A stretch of 10,673 bases of DNA, from NCBI GenBank assembly GCA_905215595.1, contig CAJMQZ010000068.1, positions 1 to 10,673 on the forward strand, read 5' to 3'. The position numbers and the translations under genes are program-made. Of the stretch, positions 1 through 6,263 are shown in pieces. Below the pieces are notes generated by a model. That model saw only the letters and a program-made list of their open reading frames with translations. It was not told where the DNA came from and did no database searches. The stretch's first letter is position 1. Every line of letters starts with the position of its first letter. This DNA comes from an uncultured bacterium. Its GTDB lineage: Bacteria; Bacillota; Clostridia; Oscillospirales; Ruminococcaceae.

Positions 1-2
1 CG

Positions 3-44
3 GTCTACTGCTCCGACTGCTTCGCTCGCATGAAGCAGAACTAA
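3..44 (+). CDS. 3' end of a probable small zinc-ribbon protein (partial)
   Basis: The last 13 codons before a TAA stop at 42-44 read VYCSDCFARMKQN in frame 3. The CxxCF pattern near the C terminus, preceded by V-Y, resembles the second half of a CxxC...CxxC zinc knuckle in the small zinc-ribbon proteins common in Clostridia, where the pair of cysteines lies just before the stop. The strong hairpin at 72-109 follows within 30 bases, as expected after a real gene end. The 5' part lies outside the window, so the first CxxC cannot be seen and the family is only a suggestion. It converges on the minus-strand polysaccharide cluster. Confidence 0.5.
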   Translation, partial: VYCSDCFARMKQN

Positions 45-71
45 GCGCTGATTTTCATTTAAATCGGTAAC

Positions 72-109
72 AAAGCCCCCCGCTGCCAGCCGGCAGCGGG
101 GGGCTTTTT
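72..109. terminator. Strong intrinsic terminator, probably bidirectional
   Basis: Bases 74-87 pair perfectly with 92-105 (14 base pairs, mostly G-C), around a 4-base loop at 88-91. The plus strand continues with a T run (105-109), and an A run at 72-74 extends the stem by further A-T pairs. On the plus strand it is a textbook rho-independent terminator for the gene ending at 44. On the minus strand the tail is only TTTGTT, weaker but probably enough, so the hairpin likely also ends the polysaccharide operon whose last stop codon is at 134-136. Confidence 0.9.
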
Positions 110-133
110 GCGTAAACGGTTCTTGTGCGCCGG

Positions 134-1312
134 TCACAGGCCGCAAATGGCCTCGTAGATGCGGGCGCAATTCTGGGTATCCCGCAGCGGGAAAAAGGCT
201 GCCAACCGGGCTTTGTATTCCGGCGGCATCTGCATCCCGTGCTGCAAAGCGGTTTCCAGCGCCTGCAAAAGCGCGTCCTCGGTGGTGCACACCGGGCCAA
301 AGCCGTCCCGTGCAAAATCAAAATACCCTTTCTGATAGTGATACCGCTGATAATCTGCCTCATCGAACTGATAGTACAGTTCCGGCTTTTCCAGATAGGC
401 CACATCAAAAAAGACACTGGAATGATCTGTGACCAGCAGCGCGCAATCCAGCAGCAGCTGCTGCACGTCATACAGGGTGCTATCTGCCAGCACCACCCGT
501 TCTGACGGTGCATGGAACCGGCTCAGGTGCTTCTGCATCTCAATATGCGGGTAAAAGACCAGCGTATAGCCGTACTGCTCCAGCAGTGCATCAAGGCGGG
601 CGCTGCTCAGCAGGCTGTCAAAGGCTTTGTAGTACGGCGTATCCAGAAAAGCTTCACCCTCCGGGTAGTGGGAGCCCCGCCATGTGGGCATGAGCAGGAT
701 CATCTTTTTGCAGGGGGCCTGCCCGGCCTGCAAAAGGTGATCCCAGCGTGCCATCCCCAGATAGCGCGTTACCTCCGGCGCAAAGCCGTAGGTATCCCGG
801 ATGTACTCATATTCCGGCTTTGCGCCGCAGACAAAGAGATCCAGATACAGATTTTCCCGGTGCATCCACTGCATCTCGCTCATCGTAACGCCATGCTGCA
901 AAAACACCTGCTTGCCCCGGGCGCGGATGCCCTTTGCGGCAAGATGGTAGTGCACCATCAGGTCTGGCGCGCAGGGCTGCACATGGGTGCCCACCAGATA
1001 GTCGGCGCAGTAGTACAGCAGATCATGCCGGAAGCTGCCCCGCTGCACCGCACCGCCCAGCGCGGTGATCTTTGCAGCGTCCGGGCTGTCGGCGGCGATG
1101 ACATAATAGGCGCGGCACTCCGGGTGCTGCGTGCGCAGATACCGGTAGAACCAGTAGCCGTTGTCCCGGGCATCGGTGCCGCGCTCGCCCACCAGCCAGA
1201 TGCCCCGGTATGCCGGAATAAAGGCGCGGCATACTGCACCCAGCAGCTTGCACAGCAGCATGGCCAGCAGTTCTTTCAGGTAGCACAGCGCTCGCAGAAG
1301 CTTTCGTTTCAT
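134..1312 (-). CDS. CDP-glycerol glycerophosphotransferase family protein (TagB/TagF type)
   Basis: This 392-residue protein belongs to the Glyphos_transf family, which moves glycerol-phosphate (or a related polyol phosphate) from a CDP-activated donor onto teichoic acid or another surface glycan at the inner face of the membrane. Visible family motifs are LVGERGTDARDNG near residues 40-52, LQHG at 138-141, MPTWRG at 208-213, YPH at 254-256, TDHSSVFFDVAYLEKP at 295-310 and DGFGP at 336-340. The conserved histidines in HG and PH and the D-H-S-S loop are present, so it looks intact. The N-terminal 30 residues are basic and hydrophobic, suggesting membrane association. The ATG at 1312 is chosen because GGAAAGGA lies 9 bases upstream and family homology begins just after it. 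A longer in-frame start at 1450 adds 46 residues that look like a piece of a different gene. It is the last gene of the cluster. No CDP-glycerol synthase gene is in the window. The exact acceptor and polyol are unknown. Confidence 0.88.
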   Translation of the reverse strand: MKRKLLRALCYLKELLAMLLCKLLGAVCRAFIPAYRGIWLVGERGTDARDNGYWFYRYLRTQHPECRAYYVIAADSPDAAKITALGGAVQRGSFRHDLLYYCADYLVGTHVQPCAPDLMVHYHLAAKGIRARGKQVFLQHGVTMSEMQWMHRENLYLDLFVCGAKPEYEYIRDTYGFAPEVTRYLGMARWDHLLQAGQAPCKKMILLMPTWRGSHYPEGEAFLDTPYYKAFDSLLSSARLDALLEQYGYTLVFYPHIEMQKHLSRFHAPSERVVLADSTLYDVQQLLLDCALLVTDHSSVFFDVAYLEKPELYYQFDEADYQRYHYQKGYFDFARDGFGPVCTTEDALLQALETALQHGMQMPPEYKARLAAFFPLRDTQNCARIYEAICGL

Positions 1313-1450
1313 CAGTAGTATTCCTTTCCGCTTTTTCTGGTTTGCGTCCGAGGGCAGCGGCTGTGCCCGGAGCGGCAAATGTTCCATATTGTAAACAGGC
1401 AGTATAAACGAGATGCAGGGGATACTCTCAACTTTCTCGCTCCATATCAT
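1313..1450 (-). pseudogene. Remnant of the 5' end of a GT2 glycosyltransferase gene
   Basis: An ATG at 1450 overlaps the acyltransferase stop by ATGA and opens a frame whose residues 12-25 read CISFILPVYNMEHL. This is the first beta strand and nucleotide-binding turn of the GT2 fold (compare SVIVPVYNGE in the gene at 5097-6263). Family likeness then stops. In the next frame over, the following codons give CPRTQT, which resembles the usual (S)L..QT of that helix, hinting at a small indel. The rest of a roughly 300-residue enzyme is missing, and the frame runs straight into the glycerophosphotransferase. I read this as a scar of a deleted glycosyltransferase gene. Alternatively it is a translated N-terminal leader of the downstream protein. 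Confidence 0.5.
1322..1329 (-). promoter_or_regulatory. Ribosome binding site deciding the start at 1312
   Basis: On the minus strand GGAAAGGA precedes the ATG at 1312-1310 with a 9-base gap. It supports independent initiation at the family-consistent start, rather than at the in-frame ATG at 1450, which has no good purine-rich site before it. Confidence 0.65.
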
Positions 1451-2508
1451 CCCGGCAGGCCGAGCCGCCGCAGCAGCGGCCGCAGACGCAGCCGACCGGC
1501 AAGACGGAAGAACAGATACGGCATTACCAGACTGGCCGCGCCGCAGGCAAGGACCGTCCCGCCCGCAGAGACGCCCAGCTTATCATACAGCACAAGCCCC
1601 AGTACTGCGCAGCAAAAGGGCTGGTGATACAGATAAAACAGCATAGAGTTCTTTCCCAGCGGAACCAGCCATTGCAGGGGCTTTTGCAGCAGCACGCACG
1701 CCGCCCAGATGCCCACGAAGAACCCGCTGACCGCAAAATAGTCCGCCCATGTGCACAGAACCTCCGCAAGCAGACCATCCGGCCAAACCGCAGCGGGGGA
1801 TAACACCTCCCACACTACTCCAACGCCGCACAAAGCACCTGCAAGCACCAGCGGCTTTGCATGCTGTTCGGCCTTTTCACGCGGGAGCACGCAGCCCAGA
1901 AAGAAAAAAGCGCCCTGCTGAAAGTAGCTTTTTACCGTCCAGAACCAGCCGACAAAAAACAGCTGATAGCACACGGGCAGCGCCACCACCAGCGCCAGCT
2001 TTGCCGCCCGGGCTGCCGCCGGGGACAGATATTTGTCCAGCAGCCATGCCGTGAGGACGAACCAGAACAATGTGGGCAGATACCACAGATGAAAACCGTA
2101 TGGGTTCTCGTTGCGCAGCACCAGCCAGAGATATTCCGCGGGCTGCCGCAGCTGGTATGTACTGCTGGTTAACAGCGCCCGCACCGGCGGCAGCCGGTTT
2201 GCCAGATAGAACAGCAGGTACAAAAAGGCTGAGTATACGCCCCATGGCAGCAGCAGGCTGTGCACCTTTTTGTGCAAAAACTGCCGGGCAGAAAGGCTGC
2301 GGTTCTTCTGCGCGGTCAGGATGCAGCCCATACCGGAGAGAAAATACAGCAGCGGGACGTGGAACCGGTAGACGAAGGTATAAGAAAACGCACACCATGG
2401 ATGTACGGCGCGCATGGACATCCGAAAGGTGTGTCCATAGATCACCAGCAGCAGACCGATCGCCTTGGCAATGTCGATGTGATCCAGACGCTTGGCGGTT
2501 TGTATCAT
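1447..2508 (-). CDS. Acyltransferase 3 family integral membrane protein
   Basis: The 353-residue product is a multi-pass acyltransferase-3 protein. This family transfers acetyl, succinyl or similar acyl groups across the membrane onto sugars (OatA, WecH and exopolysaccharide O-acetylases are relatives). Typical sequence is visible: the opening RLDHIDIAKAIGLLLVIYGH with the conserved GH at residues 25-26, FHVPLLYFLSG at 49-59, the LWYLP loop at 141-145, and the late GKNSMLFYLYHQPF segment at 285-298. About ten hydrophobic segments fill the chain, and the length fits the family. The ATG at 2508 is preferred over a longer frame because AGGAGG sits 10 bases upstream and the family starts immediately after it. 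It begins 5 bases after the Wzy-like gene's stop, and its own stop overlaps the ATG of the GT2 remnant. It probably O-acylates the polysaccharide made by this cluster. The acyl group and site are unknown. Confidence 0.88.
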   Translation of the reverse strand: MIQTAKRLDHIDIAKAIGLLLVIYGHTFRMSMRAVHPWCAFSYTFVYRFHVPLLYFLSGMGCILTAQKNRSLSARQFLHKKVHSLLLPWGVYSAFLYLLFYLANRLPPVRALLTSSTYQLRQPAEYLWLVLRNENPYGFHLWYLPTLFWFVLTAWLLDKYLSPAAARAAKLALVVALPVCYQLFFVGWFWTVKSYFQQGAFFFLGCVLPREKAEQHAKPLVLAGALCGVGVVWEVLSPAAVWPDGLLAEVLCTWADYFAVSGFFVGIWAACVLLQKPLQWLVPLGKNSMLFYLYHQPFCCAVLGLVLYDKLGVSAGGTVLACGAASLVMPYLFFRLAGRLRLRPLLRRLGLPG

Positions 2509-2513
2509 CTCCG

Positions 2514-3893
2514 TCACCCCTCCTGCATCAGAACACGGATGCGGTCCCGCATCTCCTGTCGGCTGTCCGGCATCCACACCTTGGGCTTCGGGGGCTTTTT
2601 GCGGTTCATGGCATAAGCAAGCGGCAGCAGACGCAGCGCCATCGCGCTCCAGAAATAAAAGGCGGTATTATCGGTCAGATAGGTCACCGTCATATAGCCC
2701 AGTACGCACATATACAGCAGCGTGGTCTGCTGGTCTGCATAGCGCTGCCAGAACAGCGGAGTCAGAACATACTGGATGCCGGACCAAAGCATAAAGCCCG
2801 GAAATCCCATCTCCACAAAGACCTTCAGAATGTCGTTGTGGAAGGGATACGGATGGTTGAGGATCCCTTCATTATACCACTGGGTAACGAGGGAATCCAC
2901 ATATTCGAAGCCGTGGCCGATATAGGTGATGGAAAATTCATAGTAAGGGTTTGCCAGGCTCCACAGGCAGTCCCGGCCCATCATATCGATGTCAAAGCGC
3001 AGCAGGAGCGCTGTAACGATACCATTGCGTACACAGTAGAGGAACACCAGAAAAAACACGATACAGCCAACACCTACCACGGGGTAGAACCAATGGGGCA
3101 ATTTGCGCTTGCGGAGAAGCAACCCGACTATGATAAACAAGACCACCGCCGGGATGGCGCTGCGCTTCATGCCGACCAGAAAAAACCAGATGCAGAGCAG
3201 CAGATACCGCCAGCGCTTGCGCTTTTCCTCCCGGGTAGTGTGGGGAGCAAAAACGGCGTAGTACACGATCATCTGCCCGAACACAAAGGTCAGGTCGTGG
3301 ATCTCCAGCTGGCGGGCGTAGCCGACTGCATCGCCGAAGGTGACCAGACAGGTGATAAGGGACTGGATGCTGGCGGCAATACCGTAGCCGGGAATGCACA
3401 GCAGCATAATGGCACCGTTGATCATGCAGATGCAGATGGTAAACAACTCGATGGCCTTTTCCCGGAACAGATAGACCAGCGCTACGGCAGTGAGGATGGC
3501 AATGCTCTGGAACAAAACCTTGGAGCAGCTGCGGATCATGGAGGAGACCTCAGAAAAGCTTTTGATCCAGATGATCATCGACCAGAAAAACAGCGCCGCC
3601 ATCAGGGACATATACAGCAAGGTGGGCTTCCAGATCTCCCGGAGGCGCTTTTCGTCCGGGTAAAACAGGGTATACAGCACTGCCAGCCCGATCACGCCCA
3701 GAGAGACGGCCTTGGGCAGACCTCCCAGCATATTGTTGAGGTATTTCCACTCTCCCAGCCCGGCCACGGACAGAAAGACTATGCAGCCGATGGTCAGCAG
3801 TTTTTGCCACAGCGGGCTGTCCTTATAAAACAAAGAGGCCGGAGTTTTCCGGCTGTAATCCTTTTTGGTCAAAATCTGATCCAATGTGCGCAT
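2514..3893 (-). CDS. Wzy / O-antigen-ligase-like polysaccharide polymerase
   Basis: A 459-residue polytopic membrane protein with about twelve hydrophobic segments. Wzy and WaaL-type enzymes join lipid-linked repeat units, or transfer finished chains, on the outer face of the membrane. Sequence identity within this group is low, and assignment rests on topology plus a late extracellular loop. Here the loop holds MGRDCLW (305-311), YIGHGFEYVDS (324-334) and YPFHNDILKVFVEMGFPG (349-366), matching the usual G-x-G ... HN ... L ... E-x-G-x-x-G pattern before the final helices. A cytoplasmic loop rich in K and R (about 220-229) fits the positive-inside rule. The ATG at 3893 follows AAGGAG at an 11-base gap. 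The 43-base gap to the glycosyltransferase upstream contains a small 5-base-pair hairpin (3916-3929) without a T run, so read-through is expected. Polymerase and ligase cannot be told apart by sequence, but the neighbouring Wzz-like genes favour polymerase. Confidence 0.82.
   Translation of the reverse strand: MRTLDQILTKKDYSRKTPASLFYKDSPLWQKLLTIGCIVFLSVAGLGEWKYLNNMLGGLPKAVSLGVIGLAVLYTLFYPDEKRLREIWKPTLLYMSLMAALFFWSMIIWIKSFSEVSSMIRSCSKVLFQSIAILTAVALVYLFREKAIELFTICICMINGAIMLLCIPGYGIAASIQSLITCLVTFGDAVGYARQLEIHDLTFVFGQMIVYYAVFAPHTTREEKRKRWRYLLLCIWFFLVGMKRSAIPAVVLFIIVGLLLRKRKLPHWFYPVVGVGCIVFFLVFLYCVRNGIVTALLLRFDIDMMGRDCLWSLANPYYEFSITYIGHGFEYVDSLVTQWYNEGILNHPYPFHNDILKVFVEMGFPGFMLWSGIQYVLTPLFWQRYADQQTTLLYMCVLGYMTVTYLTDNTAFYFWSAMALRLLPLAYAMNRKKPPKPKVWMPDSRQEMRDRIRVLMQEG
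2519..2524 (-). promoter_or_regulatory. Ribosome binding site of the acyltransferase gene
   Basis: A perfect AGGAGG on the minus strand lies 10 bases before the ATG at 2508. It is inside the last codons of the upstream Wzy-like gene, so ribosomes finishing that gene can reload here. This settles the start against the longer frame beginning at 2577. Confidence 0.75.
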
Positions 3894-3936
3894 GAAAGAG
3901 GGTTCTCCTTTTGTAGCGGGTGTTCCCGCAGGTGAC

Positions 3937-5049
3937 TTACGCCTTGCCGCCCAGCTGCAAGTATTGCTGCTGCAAGCGGGCAGCGGCGATGTTGATATCG
4001 TAGCCCGCCTGCCGGATCAGTTCTGCCCCGGCAGAGCGGTCGCAGGGCTGTTGCAGCATCCGCTGCAAGCCTGCCGCCCAGTCTGCATTGCTGGCGGAAA
4101 GCGGGATCTGGATGGCATGGGGCGAAAGCAGCACCTCTTCCGGCACTGCGTCTGAAAATACGCACCCCAGCCCGGCGGCCTGCGCCTCGATGCCCACCAC
4201 CGGCAGCCCCTCGAAGCGGGAGGGCATGACGAAGAGATCCATCAGCTGGTACCAGTCTGCCACATTGCTTTGCAGCCCGGCAAACAGGATATGGTCTGCG
4301 ATGCCCAGTTCCTGCGCCTGTGCGCGGACAGCCGGTTCCAGCCTGCCGGTGCCGATGAGCACCAGCATCGCCCGGGGCTCCAGCTGCAAAAAGGCGGCGA
4401 AGATCTCCAATAGACGCTCGTGGTTCTTGCGGATGTCAAAGCGTCCCACATGACCAAGCACCACCCGATCCTCCAGCCCGTAACGCGCCCGCATTTCGGC
4501 GCGGACGGCGGGGGAAAAGCGGAAGCTCTCCGGTTCGATGGCGTTGGGAATGATCTGTCCCCGGCGCTCCCAGTCCGCTTTGCCGAAGTAGTAGATGCCC
4601 GCATCTCGTCCGCAGGCCCACAGGTGGGTGGCTGCGCCGGGCAGCAGCTGCTTGCAGAGCATCTTCAGCGGCCACTTGTAGTCCCGGACGATCCAGATAT
4701 TATGGGCATGGGCAATGCGCACTTGCAGCCCCGCCTTCTCCGCACCCTTCAGGGCGTACAGCCCCATGGCCTCGTTGTGGGCGTGCAGGATGCGGATGCG
4801 GGGGTCTGCGGCCACGGTCTGCTGCACAAAGCGCAGATACGCCGGGTAGTGCAGCGGGTCAAGCCCCGGGCTTTGGTAGATATGCCCGCCCAGACGGCGG
4901 ATCTCGTCGTCGTAGTCGCCGGGCTTTTTCTTGTTGACGATAAAATCGAACTGGACTTTGCTGCGGTCGATATGCCGGTAATAGTTCATCAGCATGGTCT
5001 CGATCCCGCCGCGGTCCATATTGCTGACCGAATGCAGCACTCGTATCAT
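3937..5049 (-). CDS. GT4 (GT-B fold) glycosyltransferase, EpsF-like
   Basis: This 370-residue cytoplasmic enzyme is a retaining GT4 glycosyltransferase that adds a sugar from a nucleotide donor to a lipid-linked exopolysaccharide intermediate. The N-terminal half carries the acceptor-side signature GGIE (14-17), with HAHN at 89-92 and again at 114-117. The C-terminal half has IPNAIE (167-172), GHVGRFDIRKNHERLL (199-214) and MPSRFEGLPVVGIEAQAAG (275-293), which contains the E-x7-E donor-site motif (E280, E288). Length and domain order are normal, and nothing is missing. The ATG at 5049 has AAGGAG about 5 bases upstream. It lies 47 bases after the GT2 gene. Overall pattern resembles the EpsF-type enzymes of Bacillus-like exopolysaccharide clusters. 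The donor sugar and linkage cannot be told from sequence. Confidence 0.92.
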   Translation of the reverse strand: MIRVLHSVSNMDRGGIETMLMNYYRHIDRSKVQFDFIVNKKKPGDYDDEIRRLGGHIYQSPGLDPLHYPAYLRFVQQTVAADPRIRILHAHNEAMGLYALKGAEKAGLQVRIAHAHNIWIVRDYKWPLKMLCKQLLPGAATHLWACGRDAGIYYFGKADWERRGQIIPNAIEPESFRFSPAVRAEMRARYGLEDRVVLGHVGRFDIRKNHERLLEIFAAFLQLEPRAMLVLIGTGRLEPAVRAQAQELGIADHILFAGLQSNVADWYQLMDLFVMPSRFEGLPVVGIEAQAAGLGCVFSDAVPEEVLLSPHAIQIPLSASNADWAAGLQRMLQQPCDRSAGAELIRQAGYDINIAAARLQQQYLQLGGKA

Positions 5050-5096
5050 AGGTACTCCTTACATTATAGCAACTGAAATCTTCTGCCGTAGCGGCA

Positions 5097-6263
5097 TCAC
5101 AGCCCAAAGTCCTGCTGCCGCAGGGCGCGGGCACCCCAGCGGGCACGGCGGGGCAGTGCGCCCTCCTGCGGCAGCGCCTTGGCATACAAAGCGCAGCACA
5201 GCCGGAAAACCGCCTGCTGCGTTTCCGGCGGCAGACCGGATACGGTGGCATAGCAGAAAGCCGAAAGCTGCAGCGTCAAGGTGCAGCGGTACAGCGCATC
5301 GTGGGGCAGCCCCAGCGCAGCATCCTGCGCTGCCAGCTGCTCTATGATCCAGTAGCTCTGCACGGCGGCAGGGCGGTGCTGGCTGGTGGCAGTAAGCCCT
5401 TTGGGGTTTTTGCGCCACAGATAGACCATCTCGGGCACAGAGGCCACAGTTCTGGCCAGCCGGAACACCCAAAAATGGATGATAGCATCTTCAAAACAAG
5501 TGTAGTAAGCCGGGAAGCGCACCTGCGCAAACAGCTCCCGCCGGTAGATCTTGCCCCATGGCATCCCGGGCAGCTCGAACCGCTCCGGCGCAGCGGCTCC
5601 GGTATAGACTGCCGCCGGGTAGCACTGCACCGGGCCGTGGGTGCCGTCGGTGTACAGGTACTGCCAGCCGCCCTGCACCACATCGGCGTCAAGGCGCTGT
5701 GCGGCATCCAGCAGGGTGCGGATGGCACCGGGCAGCAGTAAATCATCGCTGTCCACGAACATCAGCCAGCGCCCCACGGCATGACGCAGCCCTTCGTTGC
5801 GGGCGGCGGCGGCGCTGCGGGGTGCGCTGCAATTGCACAGCACCACCCCGGGCAGTGCCCGGTAGCGTTCCAGCACGGCGGCTGTGCCGTCAGTGGAATC
5901 GCTGTCCACCACGATCAGCTGCACGGTGCAGCCGGTATCCTGCTGCAAAATGCTGTCCAGACAAGGGCCGATGGTGGCTTCGCCATTATATACCGGCACG
6001 ATGACTGAAAGCGTCACCGCCGGGTCCTGCGGCGGCAGCGGCGGGCAGATTTCCTCCGCTGCGGGCTTCGGGCATAGTGCTGTCAGCGTGGCGCGGTCGG
6101 CCTGTGTGCTGTCCGGCAACGGTGCACCGCCCCGGTGCAGCAGATGATACAACGCAAGGTCTGCGTGGCCGCAGGCGGCACCGCACACGGCGGCAGCGCC
6201 CGCCAGCAGACGACTGTGGGTGCGGCAATGGATCAGTTGATAAGCGCGTCGGTTCTGGATCAT
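5097..6263 (-). CDS. GT2 (GT-A fold) glycosyltransferase with an unusual N-terminal extension
   Basis: A 388-residue protein whose GT-A domain starts only near residue 83. The domain shows SVIVPVYNGE (86-95), VVDSDSTDGT (118-127), ARNEGLRHA (154-162), the metal-binding DSDD (171-174), WGKIYRRELF (236-245) and the catalytic-base FED (257-259). All key positions are intact, so an active inverting sugar transferase acting on the cytoplasmic side is expected. The first 82 residues are rich in Ala, Cys, His and Pro, match no domain I recognise, and contain no alternative Met. The ATG at 6263 overlaps the upstream stop by ATGA, so this start is likely and translation is probably coupled to the Wzz-GGDEF gene. 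A C-terminal stretch of about 100 residues beyond the catalytic core is basic at its end and may contact the membrane. The sugar donor is unknown. Confidence 0.9.
   Translation of the reverse strand: MIQNRRAYQLIHCRTHSRLLAGAAAVCGAACGHADLALYHLLHRGGAPLPDSTQADRATLTALCPKPAAEEICPPLPPQDPAVTLSVIVPVYNGEATIGPCLDSILQQDTGCTVQLIVVDSDSTDGTAAVLERYRALPGVVLCNCSAPRSAAAARNEGLRHAVGRWLMFVDSDDLLLPGAIRTLLDAAQRLDADVVQGGWQYLYTDGTHGPVQCYPAAVYTGAAAPERFELPGMPWGKIYRRELFAQVRFPAYYTCFEDAIIHFWVFRLARTVASVPEMVYLWRKNPKGLTATSQHRPAAVQSYWIIEQLAAQDAALGLPHDALYRCTLTLQLSAFCYATVSGLPPETQQAVFRLCCALYAKALPQEGALPRRARWGARALRQQDFGL

Noticed and set aside
3916..3929. A small hairpin (GCGGG-TGTT-CCCGC) between the GT4 and Wzy-like genes
   Set aside because: Only 5 base pairs and no T run on the minus strand, so it is not a credible terminator.
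2070..3935. A plus-strand open frame of 621 codons across the Wzy-like gene
   Set aside because: It is antisense to a protein with clear membrane and Wzy-type motifs, has no recognisable domain, and its composition is that of a reverse-frame shadow in GC-rich DNA.
5063..5072. An extended -10 box (TGCTATAAT on the minus strand) just before the GT4 gene
   Set aside because: It would start transcription inside or next to the ribosome site of that gene, and the region 17 bases upstream (CTACGG) has no -35 likeness. A chance match within an operon is more likely.
5084..5096. A small hairpin (TGCCG-TAG-CGGCA) just after the GT2 stop
   Set aside because: Five base pairs with no T run. It is too weak to call a terminator or attenuator.
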